Translations under genes and position numbers: made by a program
From: Monodelphis domestica
Lineage: Eukaryota > Chordata > Mammalia > Didelphimorphia > Didelphidae
Assembly (NCBI RefSeq): GCF_027887165.1
Contig: NC_077230.1
Location: 327,158,415 to 327,222,414 of the forward strand
Reading direction: 5' to 3'
Length of the DNA: 64,000 nt
In this document: piece by piece, positions 1-10,838 of the stretch
Layout: the number at the start of each line of letters is the position of its first letter
Numbering within the stretch: position 1 is the first letter of the stretch
The notes under the pieces: model-generated
What the model was told of the DNA's origin: nothing
The model's database searches: none
What the model saw: only the letters and a program-made list of their open reading frames with translations

Positions 1-189
1 CTTGCTACCTTCTGATCCCTAAGATTGACTTCATGCTTCCCAATCAGATCAATTTACTGTTATCTAATCACACCATAGTTATTCCCACTCTCCATATCTT
101 AGTATAATATGTTTCCCCTGCCTAGAATGCTCTCCTCACTTACCAGATTATAGCATGTCAGGACTGGAAATTTTCTCTCTATGCCCAAG

Positions 190-560
190 ATATGACATGA
201 AAATCATAAATTTAGAGCTAGAAGTGACCATTGAGTCTAATCTCTTTTTACAGATGAGGAAACTGAAGATGAGAGAAGTTAAGTGACTCACTTGCTCAAG
301 ATTACACAGGAAATTAGTTCTCTGAACTCATACATTTATTTTCTATATGTTATCATTTTACCAAATCCAGATCATGATATTTTTTTACTGCATAAAGAGT
401 ACTGCTCTTGTAACAAGGGAATGAAGTTCAAAACCTACCTTTGATATTTACTACTATGTAACACTGAGCAAGTCTTTTAACATTTCTAAGTCTCAATTTC
501 CTTACTTATAAAATGAGGATAATAACCTATCTTCCTGTGAAGAAAATGCACTGTAAAGAG
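190..560. repeat. Two MIR/CORE-SINE-like fragments
   Basis: Positions 190-330 carry the antisense MIR-type core (acagatgaggaaactgaag, then a gttaagtgactcacttgctcaag block). Positions 440-560 carry the sense core (caagtcttttaacatttctaag, ctcaatttccttac, aaaatgaggataataa). Both are old and diverged. Assignment is by consensus recognition only. Confidence 0.55.
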
Positions 561-567
561 GAAGATT

Positions 568-755
568 TAATGCACTGTTGGTGGAGCTGTGAATTGGTCC
601 AGCCATTCTGGCTAGTAAGTTGGAATTGTACTCCCCAAATTCAATAGATGGTGGAAATGATTTGACCTAGTCCATACCTCAAAAAAGATAAAAAAAGAGG
701 AAACATTTACAGCAATTTTCGTAGTAGCAAAGAACAGGAAATTGGGAGAGAGGGT
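568..755 (+). mobile_element. LINE-1 ORF2 3'-region fragment
   Basis: The stretch gcactgttggtggagctgtgaa reads in frame as the conserved H-C-W-W-S-C-E-L motif near the C-terminus of L1 ORF2. An agcaattttcgtagtagcaaa block follows (A-I-F-V-V-A-K, also conserved). The reading frame is broken, so this is a dead fragment. A related L1 piece follows at 1195-1560. Confidence 0.6.
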
Positions 756-756
756 T

Positions 757-970
757 GTGCCAGTCAGTCAATAAGCATTTGTTAAGTGCCTGTTATTTGC
801 CAGGCACTTTACCAATTTCTAGGGATACAAATATAGGGGGGGGGGGTGGAGACTGTGTCTGCCCTCAAAATGCTTACAATCTAATGGGCAAAAACAATAC
901 ACAAAGGGAAGTTAAAAATCAGTCGAGAGAAACTAAAATGCCAGGGGCATTTCAGAGTAATGTAGACAGG
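757..970 (-). mobile_element. L2 LINE 3' end, antisense
   Basis: The sequence agtcaataagcatttgttaa, a tgccaggcacttt block and a ccctcaaaatgcttacaatc block match the reverse complement of the L2 LINE 3' terminus. A run of G (about 836-847) lies inside. It separates two L1 pieces (568-755 and 1195-1560). Confidence 0.55.
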
Positions 971-1194
971 TAAGAAATAAGATGTTCCAAGTGGGGGTTG
1001 CTCTTTAAATGGAAGAAGATTTTGGAGATCATGGCTTCACTCTCCAATCATAGAGGCAGCAGTTAGTGATGAGCTGGAATACCAAACCTCATGGGATCTT
1101 ACAGAATGATGGAGTTTTCCATGATGCATAAGTCATAGAAGTCCCAGAAGAGTATAGTCAGGTAAGAAATGAGAAGCAAATTATCTGGGGAAAT

Positions 1195-1560
1195 CTGATT
1201 CATAAATGTGACAGAACATTATCGCGCCATTAGAAATGGCAAAAGGGATGGTTTTAGCAAAACCTGGGAAGACTTATGAGACTACATACAAAGTGAAGTA
1301 AACACAACCAGCAGGACAATTTATATAAACTAACATTTTAAAGACAAACAATTTTAAAATATTTAAGAACAATTATATACATATAAATATATTAAGAACA
1401 ATAATTAACACAATGTCTATGTGGAAGATCAATGATGAAGTCAGCTATCCACATCCTGAGAGAGAAATTATGGTTATAAGATACAAAAAGTCATTCATTT
1501 TTCACATTACAAATACATGATTTTGTATCCCAAAGATATTCCTTTTCTTTTTTTCCATTG
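1195..1560 (+). mobile_element. LINE-1 3'-end fragment
   Basis: Positions near 1200-1310 read like the C-terminal end of L1 ORF2 (acagaacattatcgcgccat, then agaaatggcaaaagg, gaagacttatgag) followed by AT-rich 3' UTR. No open frame is kept. From 1580 to 2380 I see no gene or recognisable repeat. Confidence 0.5.
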
Positions 1561-2384
1561 CAAGAGTGGTAGAGAATGAAAATAAATATTTGTTAATTGA
1601 AAAGAAATTTTCTATAAACATTAAAACTCTATAAAAATCAAAATCATTTTTACTTTTTTCCTCTATGGTATTCCCCAACTGTATTTTCAGCCTTATAAGT
1701 CAGAGATTGTTTCCCCAGTATCTGCTAGGATGTCCTGCACATAGGAAGCACAAAATAAATGTTTGCAGGAAGACACAGAAAGACAAGTATTTTCATTATC
1801 AAGATGAAAGGCTGCACTATTGTTGGAGGGGGGATGTATAATATTTTACACCAACTACTTTCTTCCTGAAGTCTTGACAAAGAGCACAAGTAGTGGAGGG
1901 GAAGTGGGGCAGAGGTGTGGGGGGGAATCAATCGAGTGCCAGAAATAAGTTGGTAATTGATCCAAAGAGCAAATTAATCTTTGGGAGAAATGAGGAATGA
2001 AAACCAAGCCTTCGAGACAAGCTTAGGACATGCTCAGACAGAAGAAGAAAAAATAAATGACTGGAACAAGGACCAAACAAGGTATGGCAGATTAGAGGCT
2101 CTACCAGAAATACTCTACCACACATAATCATTGCTGACAAATGGAACACTTTTGCTTGATATTTGGTCTTTCTGGTTGAGGAAGATAATTAGACATGTAA
2201 GCACAGAGGTGTCTCTCTCTCCGGAGGAAAAGTTACTAAGCTACATACAGATATGGATCACTAAGTCTGACAATAGTAATATAATGTGATGAGGGAAAGA
2301 GAAGCAGGAAGTCCGAAGAAATACTGCAATTAGCCAGGTGGGTCTGTTCTAGAGTACTGAGTGTAGGAAAAGAGGTGCAAAGTG

Positions 2385-2660
2385 AAGTAAACCAGGACCT
2401 GGAGCACAATTTATGTTACCGTATTGTGAAATTGAGCAATTTTAAGAACTCAATGCAATGAGCAACCAGGAATTCAGAGGACTGATACTAAAGAATGCTA
2501 ACCATCTCCTGACAAAGATAATAGGCTACCTATGTGGAATGAAACGTATTTTTGGACATGGCTACTATAGAATTTTGTTTTGCTTAACTGTGTATATTTG
2601 CCACGAGTGGTTGTTGTTTTGGTGGGGGTAGCCATAGGGGGTAGAAAAAATAAAGGTTTG
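2385..2660 (+). mobile_element. LINE-1 3'-UTR-type fragment
   Basis: The sequence runs from a gcaaagtgaagtaaaccagg block through atggctactatagaattttg to a gttttgcttaactgtgtat block. This is the same 3' tail type seen at 41745-42340 and 61125-61500. It is non-coding and diverged. Confidence 0.45.
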
Positions 2661-2764
2661 TGAACTGAAAAAATTAAAGGGCTGGGTGCAATAGAGATTA
2701 GAGAGGCAGCATGAGCAGAATTTGGCAACTGAATGGCTACAAAACATGAAAGAAGAGTCAAAAA

Positions 2765-3420
2765 TATCACCACAGTTTTGAGCATAGAAAACAGAATGAA
2801 TGTCAGTATTATTCAGAAATAGAGAAATCTAAAGGAGGATCAGGGATTGAGGGCAAGTTAAAGTTCAGTTCTGAACAGGCTGATTTTAAGGTGCTGCTGA
2901 TGAATTATCCAAGTAGAGATAAACATGCTCTAGAGAAGCAAATCTGGAGCTTAAGAGAAAGATTAGGCCTAAAGGGCTTAGGCGTGAGAGTCACCTTCAT
3001 AGACTTCACAGTTAAAGTCAGGGAATGGATGGGGTAACCTAGCAAGAAAATGTATAGAAGGAGGGGGAAAAGAACTGAAGACAAATCTTTGGGGACATTC
3101 AATTTAAGTTTTCAAAGAACCAAAGGAAAGAAAACAAGAAAGTGTGCTGTCTTTGAACTCAAGGGAGAAGAGAGTATGAAGAAAAGGGCATTATGAACAG
3201 TAAAGGCTACAGATTGGTCAAGAAAGGAAATGGAGAACTGGGAATATAAGGCTACTGGCTTAGAAAATAAGAAATCATTTGTGACCTCTGAGTGAAGCAG
3301 TCTCAGTGAATTTGAGGAGGTGAAAACCAGACAGCAAAAGGCTGAAGAGAAAAAGAAACTGGTGAGGAAGAGAGAGTGTCAACTTTCTAAAGACCTTTGG
3401 AAGTAAAAAAGTAGGATGGG
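2765..3420 (-). mobile_element. L2 LINE ORF2 remnant, antisense
   Basis: Blocks such as agttcagttctgaacagg, ccaagtagagataaaca, ctacagattggtcaagaaag and gcagtctcagtgaattt are the reverse complement of the L2 reverse-transcriptase region. Many indels and stops are present. The family call rests on my recall of the L2 consensus. Confidence 0.5.
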
Positions 3421-3489
3421 GCACCAGCTGGGGAGAGGGTAGAAGGCTCAACAAAAGTTTTCTGAGTTATAAAATGAAGACAGGCTTAG

Positions 3490-3635
3490 CGATCATCTCC
3501 TTCAAATTTTTCATTTTGTGGAAGAGGAAATTAATACAGAGATTAAGTGATCTCACAAGGAATTTATGGGCAGAACCTGAATGTAAAATCCTCTGCATCC
3601 TAGGCCCGTGCTCTATCTGTTGCATGACACTATGG
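3490..3635 (-). repeat. MIR/CORE-SINE-like fragment
   Basis: An antisense core (tttgtggaagaggaaatta, gattaagtgatctcacaagg, gtgctctatctgttgcatgacac) resembles a MIR-type SINE in reverse. Confidence 0.4.
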
Positions 3636-3779
3636 ACCTTTCTTGTTTGCCTCACAAATTTGTTCTGAGCGTGCAGAGAGAGGGAAAAATGATAATGCAT
3701 TAAATAGTTTTCTTATTAAAATGGGAAAAATTAAAGGGGCAAGCAATGAGAAAGAATTCTGTGTCTGGACACGACTGAC

Positions 3780-4575
3780 TCTTTTAACACATGGGGAGAT
3801 TTTTATACATTGTTTAAAACTCTCTTTTTTGCATCTGCCTTTTAAAGTATATAGTGGTAATCTCTCGGTGATCGAGAATGACCATTGTCTTTGTGCAGTT
3901 TCATCTACGGTGTACCCTCATGTGGCTTTGGAGTCCAAAGGCTGAGGCGCAGAGTCTGTGGCACATGGGGCATGGGAGGTAAGCTGCAGACCAATGCTTG
4001 TACTAAGAAAAGAACAAAGTGTTTACTGAAACGCCAGTTGTTAACTAAGTTCTGAACTGTCTGTGACTCCATATTTCTAAAGTAAACACGTGGGGAGAAG
4101 GACAAAGCCAGAACTTTCCCCAGGTTTGTCTTAATCTTAATTTAGGCAGTTGTTCCTTAAAGGAAAGGATTTAGAAAAAGTTCTCCTAGCCAGGATCTTA
4201 GGGCCCTGTTGCTAAGATCTAAAACAGCTTAAATTTAAGGAGAATCAAAAAGGTTTTTTACTCACCCGTTCTTGCAGCTGTAATTTTGAAGCCACAAGGT
4301 CTGTCTAAGCAAGGATTCTAGGGACACCAAGCCAGCTCCATCTCAGCTGACTTCACCAGAGAGAGTTCCAGCCAGAGTCCTCCTCAAAGAGCCTTCCAGC
4401 CAGAGACTGTTTCAAAGGGCCTCTCTCCAGAGCCTCTAGAGGGACAGAGTCCCCTCAGAGGAACTCCAGCAAGACCTCCTTAGAGATTGTCCTCCAAGAG
4501 CTTCCCTTCTCCAGTGCCTCTCTCAAGAGATTCTTCCCAAGCGGTCCTCACAAGAGCTTTCTCCAAAAGGATTTT
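3780..4575. repeat. Unclassified repeat with a degenerate direct-repeat tract
   Basis: No coding potential is seen. Positions 3850-3980 contain several CpGs in an otherwise CpG-poor region, which suggests a former retroelement. Positions 4335-4575 are a run of related short units (ccagccagag, cctccaagagc, cctctctcaagag and variants), rather like the purine/pyrimidine repeats of some LTR elements. I cannot name the family. From 4600 to 5035 no feature is recognised. Confidence 0.4.
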
Positions 4576-5039
4576 TTTTTTTAAGTATATAGCATTATGT
4601 TAAAAGGCAGGGCAGTGAATTTAGTGGATAGAGTTGACTGCCAAATCAAGAAGACTTGAATTCAAATCCTACCTCTACACATACTGGCTGGTTAATCACT
4701 TAACCTCTGAGTTCCCCCAGACAAGGTATCATCCTACCTTGGTACAGAAAGGCTTATTCATTACTTTTCTAAGGCAGATTCCTGGGAACTCCTTCTTTTC
4801 CTTCAGGAGTTCCTCTCCAACTTTTTACAAGTATAAAATCTCCCAATTACCAAATCACACAGCCATTTAAAATATATACATACATATATTTTTGTTACCA
4901 TTTTTTATTTTTATATATAACAGGCAACATCACAAAATGATACATATGATTTATTATAAATATGTAATCAATTATAATAAATATGCTTATCCAAGAGAAA
5001 CAAACTCTCATATTAGCTGTGTCTAAAAATCTATGTCCC

Positions 5040-5231
5040 TGGGGCAGATAGGTGGTTCAGTGGATTGAGAGCCAGGCCTAGAGATGGGAGGTCCTGGATT
5101 CAAATCTGACCTCAGACCTTCCTAGCTGTGTGACCCTGGGCAAGTCACTCAACCCCCCAATGCTTAGTCCTTATTGCTCTTCTGCCTTGGAATCAATGCA
5201 TAGTGTTGATTCTAAAATGAAAGAAAAGGGT
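5040..5231 (+). mobile_element. MAR1/WSINE-type tRNA-derived SINE, split by LINE-1
   Basis: A tRNA-like head (ggcagataggtggttcagtgg), the gagccaggcctagagatggg block, a gttcaaatct B-box-like site and the tgtgaccctgggcaagtcac core are all present. The 3' part ends in gaaagaaaaggg. The full-length LINE-1 then intervenes. The A/T-rich tail of the SINE appears to continue at 11542-11585, so the SINE is the older of the two. Confidence 0.75.
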
Positions 5232-5241
5232 TTTTTTTTTA

Positions 5242-5581
5242 ATATATTTTATTTGATCATTTCCAAGCATTATTCGTTAAAGACATAGATCATTTTCTTT
5301 TCCTCCCCCCCACCCCCCATAGCCGACGCGTAAGTCCACTGGGCATTAGATGTTTTCTTGATTTGAACCCATTGCTTTGTTGATAGTATTTGCATTAGAG
5401 TGTTCATTTAGAGTCTCTCCTCTGTCATGTCCCCTCAACCTCTGTATTCAGGCAGTTGCTTTTTCTCGGTGTTTCCACTCCCATAGTTTATCCTTTGCTT
5501 ATGAATGGTGTTTTTTTCTCCTGGATCCCTGAAAGTTGTTCAGGGACATTACACCGCCACTAATGGAGAAGTCCATTACGT
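5242..5581 (-). other. LINE-1 3' UTR
   Basis: About 340 bases lie between the ORF2 stop (5582) and the poly(A) tail. On the plus strand they contain a C-run near 5304-5318, that is, a G-run in the L1 RNA. G-rich tracts are also typical of other mammalian L1 3' UTRs. No frame is conserved here. Confidence 0.7.
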
Positions 5582-8500
5582 TCAATTATACCACAGTGTA
5601 TTAGTCTCTGTGTACAATGTTCTCCTGGTTCTGCTCCTCTCGCTCTGCATCACTTCCTGGAGGTTGTTCCAGTCTCCATGGAACTTCTCCACTTTATTAT
5701 TCCTTTGAGCACAATAGTATTCCATCACCAACATATACCACAGTTTGTTCAGCCATTCCCCAATTGATGGGCATCCCCTCGTTTTCCAGTTTTGGGCCAC
5801 CACAAAGAGCGCAGCTATGAATATTTTTGTACAAGTCTTTGTGTCCATTATCTCTTTGGGGTACAGACCCAGCAGTGCTATGGCTGGGTCAAAGGGTAGA
5901 TATTCTTTTGTCGCCCTTTGGGCATAGTTCCAAATTGCCCTCCAGAATGGTTGAATCAATTCACAGCTCCACCAGCAATGAATTAATGTCCCTACTTTGC
6001 CACATCCCCTCCAGCATTCATTACTTTCCTTTGCTGCTATGTTAGCCAATCTGCTAGGTGTGAGGTGATACCTCAGAGTTGTTTTGATTTGCATCTCTCT
6101 GATTATAAGAGATGTAGAACACTTCTTCATATGCTTGTTAATAGTTCTGATTTCTTTATCTGAGAACTGCCTATCCATTTCCCTTGCCCATTTATCAATT
6201 GGAGAATGGCTTGATTTTTTGTACAATTGATTTAGCTCATTATAAATATGAGTAATTAAACCTTTGTCAAAGGTTTCTATGAAGATTTTTTCCCAATTTG
6301 TTGTTTCCCTTCTGATTTTAGTTATATTGGTTTTGTTTGTACAAAAGCTTTTTAGTTTGATGTAGTCAAAATTATTTATTTTACATTTTGTGATTCTTTC
6401 TATATCTTGCTTGGTTTTAAAGCCTTTCCCCTCCCAAAGGTCTGACATGTATACTATTCTGTGTTTACCCAATTTACTTATGGTTTCCTTCTTTATGTTT
6501 AAGTCACTCACCCATTTTGAATTTATCTTGGTGTAGGGTGTCAGGTGATGATCTATTCCTAGTCTCTCCCACACTGTCTTCCAATTTTCCCAGCAGTTTT
6601 TATCGAATAGTGGATTTTTGTCCCAAAAGCTGGGATCTTTGGGTTTATCGTATACTGTCTTGCTGAGGTCGCTTTCCCCCAGTCTATTCCACTGATCTTC
6701 CTTTCTGTTTCTTAGCCAGCACCAAATTGTTTTGATGACTGCTGCTTTGTAATATAGTTTTAGGTCAGGTACTGCAAGGCCCCCATCATATGTGGTTTTT
6801 TTCATTATTTCCCTGGATATCCTTGATCTTTTGTTCTTCCAAATGAACTTTGTTATGGTTTTTTCTAAATCAGTGAAGAAGTATTTTGGTAGTTCAATGG
6901 GTATGGCACTAAATAGATAAATAAGTTTGGGTAGGATGGTCATTTTTATTATATTGGCTCGTCCTATCCATGAGCAGTTAATGTTTTTCCATTTGTTCAA
7001 GTCTAGTTTTAGTTGTGTGGCGAGTGTTTTGTAGTTGTGTTCATATAGTTCCTGTGTTTGTCTTGGGAGATAGATTCCTAGGTATTTTATTTTGTCTAAG
7101 GTGATTTTGAATGGGATTTCTCTTTCTAGTTCTTGCTGCTGAGCTGTGTTGGAGATATATAGAAAAGCTGATGATTTATGTGGGTTTATTTTGTATCCTG
7201 CAACTTTGCTAAAGTTGTTGATTATTTCAATTAGCTTTTTGGTTGAATCTCTAGGATTCTTTAAGTAGACCATCATGTCATCCGCAAAGAGTGATAACTT
7301 GGTCTCCTCCTTGCCTATTTTGATGCCTTCAATTCCTTTATCTTCTCTAATTGCTACTGCTAGTGTTTCTAGTACAATGTCAAATAGTAGAGGTGATAAT
7401 GGGCATCCTTGTTTCACTCCTGATCTTATTGGGAATGCATCTAGTTTATCCCCATTGCAGATGATATTAGCTGTTGGTTTTAGATATATACTGTTTATTA
7501 TTTTTAGGAATGACCCTTCTATTCCTATGCTTTCTAGTGTTTTTAATAGGAATGGGTGTTGTATTTTATCAAAGGCTTTTTCTGCATCTATTGAGATAAT
7601 CATGTGGTTCTTGCTAGTTTGCTTGTTGATGTGGTCAATTATGTGGATAGTTTTCCTAATGTTGAACCAGCCCTGCATCCCTGGTATGAATCCTACTTGA
7701 TCATGGTGAATGATCCTTCTGATCACTTGCTGGAGTCTTTTTGCTAGTATCCTATTTAAGATTTTTGCATCTATATTCATTAGGGAGATTGGCCTATAGT
7801 TTTCTTTCTCTGTTTTTGACCTGCCTGGTTTTGGAATCAGTACCATGTTTGTGTCGTAAAAGGAGTTTGGTAGAACTCCCTCTTTGCTTATTATGTCAAA
7901 TAGTTTGTATAGTATTGGGATTAACTGTTCTCTGAATGTCTGATAGAATTCACAGGTGAATCCATCAGGCCCTGGGGAATTTTTCTTAGGAAGTTCTTTG
8001 ATGGCTTGATGGATTTCAATTTCTGATATGGGATTATTTAAGAATTCTATTTCCTCTTCTGTTAGTCTAGGCAGTTTGTATTTTTGTATATATTCATCCA
8101 TTTCTCCTAAATTGGTGTATTTATTGCCATATAATTGGGCAAAGTAATTTCTAATGATTGCCTTAATTTCCTCCTCATTGGAGGTGCTGTCCCCCTTTTC
8201 ATCTTTAATGCTGTGAATTTGCTTTTCTTCCTTCCTTTTTTTAATTAGATTGACCAGTACTTTGTCTATTTCCTTTGTTTTTTCAAAGTACCAGCTTCTT
8301 GTCTTATTTATTAAATCAATAGTTCTATCACTTTCGATTTTATTAATTTCTCCCTTAATTTTTAGGATTTCTAATTTGGTTTTCTGCTGGGGGTTTTTAA
8401 TTTGATCGCTTTCGAGTTTTTTCAATTGCATTTCCAATTGATTGATCTCTGCTCTCCCTTGTTTGTTAATATAAGCTTTCAGGGATATGAATTTGCCTCT

Positions 8501-9383
8501 GATTACCGCTTTGGCTGCATCCCAAAAAGGTTTGAAAGGATGTTTCGCCATTGTCATTTTCCTTGATGAAATTATTAATTGTTTCTATGATTTCTTCTTT
8601 AGCTAAAAGGTTTTGGAGTATCATATTGTTTAATTTCCAATTGGTTTTAGATTTGGTTTTCCATGTACCATTACTAATCATTATTTTTATTGCCTTGTGA
8701 TCTGAGAAGGCTGCATTCATTATTTCTGCTTTTTTGCATTTGTGTGCTATGTTTCTGTGACCTAATGTATGGTCAATTTTTGTGAATGTGCCATGTGGTG
8801 CTGAGAAGAAGGTGTATTCCTTTTTATCCCTATTTATTTTTCTCCATATGTCTATTAATTCTAATTTTTCTAAGATTTCATTCACTTCTTTTACCTCTTT
8901 CTTATTTATTTTTTGATTTGATTTATCTAAATTTGATAATGGTTGGTTTAAGTCTCCCACTAGTATGGTTTTATTGTCTATTTCTTCCTTCAATTCTCCT
9001 AGTTTCTCCATTAGAAATTTGGGTGCTATATTATTTGGTGCATACATGTTGATTAATGATATTTCCTCGTTGTCTAGAGTCCCTTTTAACAAAATATAAT
9101 TACCTTCCCTATCCCTTTTGATCAGGTCTATTTTTGCATTGGCTTTATCAGATATCATGATTACCACTCCTGCCTTCTTTCTATCAGTTGAGGCCCAGAA
9201 GGTCTTACTCCATCCTTTAATTCTGACCTTGTGGGTGTCAACCCGCCTCATGTGTGTTTCTTGAAGACAACATATGGTAGGGTTTTGGATTCTAATCCAT
9301 TCTGCTATTCGTCTACGTTTTATGGGTGAGTTCATCCCATTCACGTTCAAAGTTATGATTGTCATTTGTGGACTCCCTGGCAT
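5582..9383 (-). pseudogene. LINE-1 ORF2 (endonuclease-reverse transcriptase), one frameshift
   Basis: ORF2 protein nicks target DNA and reverse-transcribes L1 RNA. The first open stretch (9383-8466, 305 aa) is the AP-like endonuclease, with T-L-N-V-N-G near residue 12, Q-E-T-H with Glu near 42, a G-D-L-N motif and S-D-H near its end. The second (8557-5582, 991 aa in its own frame) holds the reverse transcriptase, with I-D-A-E-K-A-F-D near residue 323, [10 protein letters not shown] and F-A-D-D near 424. Near residue 857 it has the C-terminal zinc-knuckle-like C-W-R-G-C-G with a distal H-C-W-W-S-C. The two frames overlap at 8466-8557. They differ by a single base, best placed in the five-A run at 8524-8528. 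Without it the frame would be about 1,266 codons, close to the usual 1,275. Confidence 0.92.
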
Positions 9384-9914
9384 TTTGATTGCCTTCCCTA
9401 ATTCTAACCTTTTCTTCTTCGGCTCTACCTTTTAGTCCAGTGATTTACTTTGAATCTGTCCCCCTTGTCCCCTCCCTTGATGTTTCCCTTTTTAGTCCCT
9501 CCCTTTTTGTTCCCTCCCCCTCCCCCCTCTCTTTCCCTCCCTTTTTGTTCTCCCTCTCCCCCTCCCCCCCTTGGTTTTCCCTTCTCCTTACCCTTGTTGG
9601 GTAAGATAGAATTCAAGATCCCAATGGATCTGGATGTTTTTCCCTCTCAGAGTTGATTTCCCTGAGATTGAGGTTTAAGTAACCCGCCCCCCTCTTCCTC
9701 TCCTTCTTATAGGAGTTTTCTTCCCCTCCCCTTCCCATGTGAATCTTTGTGTGAGAATGATTATTCTATTTGGTCTTTCTTTACCCCCTATTTATACATT
9801 ACATTTTCCCCACATGTTAGTATACATGGATTGATATAAATGTAGTCCTTATAGAAGAGAGTTTGAGTAAAAGAAGAAGATAACATTTTTCCCCTTTCCT
9901 TAATATTTACCTTT
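9384..9914 (-). other. Long polypurine spacer between LINE-1 ORF1 and ORF2
   Basis: The gap between ORF1 and ORF2 is 531 bases, against roughly 60 in human L1. At about 9460-9600 the plus strand is long runs of C and CT, so the L1 RNA carries G-rich polypurine with several G-runs of five or more. The downstream half (9605-9914) is pyrimidine-rich on the plus strand too, but less extreme. A diverged copy of the same spacer lies at about 23520-23900, so the length is not unique to this copy. Confidence 0.8.
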
Positions 9915-10838
9915 TCAGGTATTCCTTGCTCTTTGATTTTCGGTATCAAACTTTCCACAGAGCTCTGGCCTTTTCTTTGCAAAAAGTTGGAAGTCTTCTA
10001 TTTTGTTGAATGCCCATACTTTCCCTTGGAAGTATATAGTCAGTTTTGCTGGGTAGCTGATTCTTGGTTGGAGACCCAGCTCTCTTGCCTTTCTGAAGAT
10101 CATGTTCCATGCCTTACGATCATTCAGAGTAGAACTTGCAAGGTATTGTGTGACCCTGATTGGCATTCCTTTGTATCTAAATTGTTTTTTTCTGGCTTCC
10201 TGTAGGATTTTTTCTTTTGTTTGATAGCTTTGGAATTTGGCAATTACATTCCTGGGAGTTGTCTTTTGGGGGTTTAGTGTAGAAGGTGTTCTGTGCGCTC
10301 TGTCAGTGGCTGTATTGCCCCCTTGTTCTAGAATCTCTGGGCAATTTTCTTTGATTATATCTTGTATCACCATGTCCAGTTTGGTGTTTATTTCTGGCTT
10401 TTCTGGGAGTCCAATTATTCTTAAATTTTCTCTTCTCCCCCTATTTTCCAGATCTATCACCTTGTCGGTGAGATATTTTATGTTCTCTTCTAATTTCTTG
10501 GTGTTTTGGCTTTGCTTTATTAGTTCTTGCTTTAAAGCCTGGTTTTCTTTTACAGTTTGGTCAAACTGGTTTTGTAGATGTGTGAATTTCTTTTGCATTA
10601 TTTCCCACTTTTCCTCCCAGAGGGCTTCCAGCTTTTTGGTCATTTCTGATTCAAATTCTTCATGGGTTTGTGGAGAGTTTCTATTTCCTTTGGAAGATTT
10701 TGGAGAATTTTCTTGTATATCTTCTTCTATCTGCTCTGTATTTTGTATTTTGGCTCCATAGAATGTGTCCAAAGTCGCCCCTTTCTTCTTATTTTTCTTC
10801 GTATTTTGGGGCTTCTGTGCTTCTGTGGAATTTGCCAT
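9915..10838 (-). CDS. LINE-1 ORF1 protein, intact, 307 aa
   Basis: ORF1p is the RNA-binding chaperone that coats L1 RNA and forms trimers. The frame is open from its ATG to its stop. Residues 1-60 are polar and Lys/Asn/Gln-rich. Residues about 60-133 are a heptad-rich coiled coil (Leu, Glu and Lys rich). Residues 134-146 carry the start of the RRM, with the conserved R-R-E-N-L-R-I-I-G-L-P-E. Residues about 245-280 hold the C-terminal domain signature Q-P-R-I-S-Y-P-A-K-L. Length is a little below the 338 aa of the human protein. It lies upstream of ORF2 in the same transcript. All signature blocks agree with the L1 family and I see no internal lesion. Confidence 0.93.
   Translation of the reverse strand: MANSTEAQKPQNTKKNKKKGATLDTFYGAKIQNTEQIEEDIQENSPKSSKGNRNSPQTHEEFESEMTKKLEALWEEKWEIMQKKFTHLQNQFDQTVKENQALKQELIKQSQNTKKLEENIKYLTDKVIDLENRGRRENLRIIGLPEKPEINTKLDMVIQDIIKENCPEILEQGGNTATDRAHRTPSTLNPQKTTPRNVIAKFQSYQTKEKILQEARKKQFRYKGMPIRVTQYLASSTLNDRKAWNMIFRKARELGLQPRISYPAKLTIYFQGKVWAFNKIEDFQLFAKKRPELCGKFDTENQRARNT

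Noticed and set aside
7275..7700. Plus-strand open frames inside the full-length LINE-1 (also 10237-10761)
   Set aside because: They are antisense shadows of the L1 ORF2 and ORF1 coding sequence.
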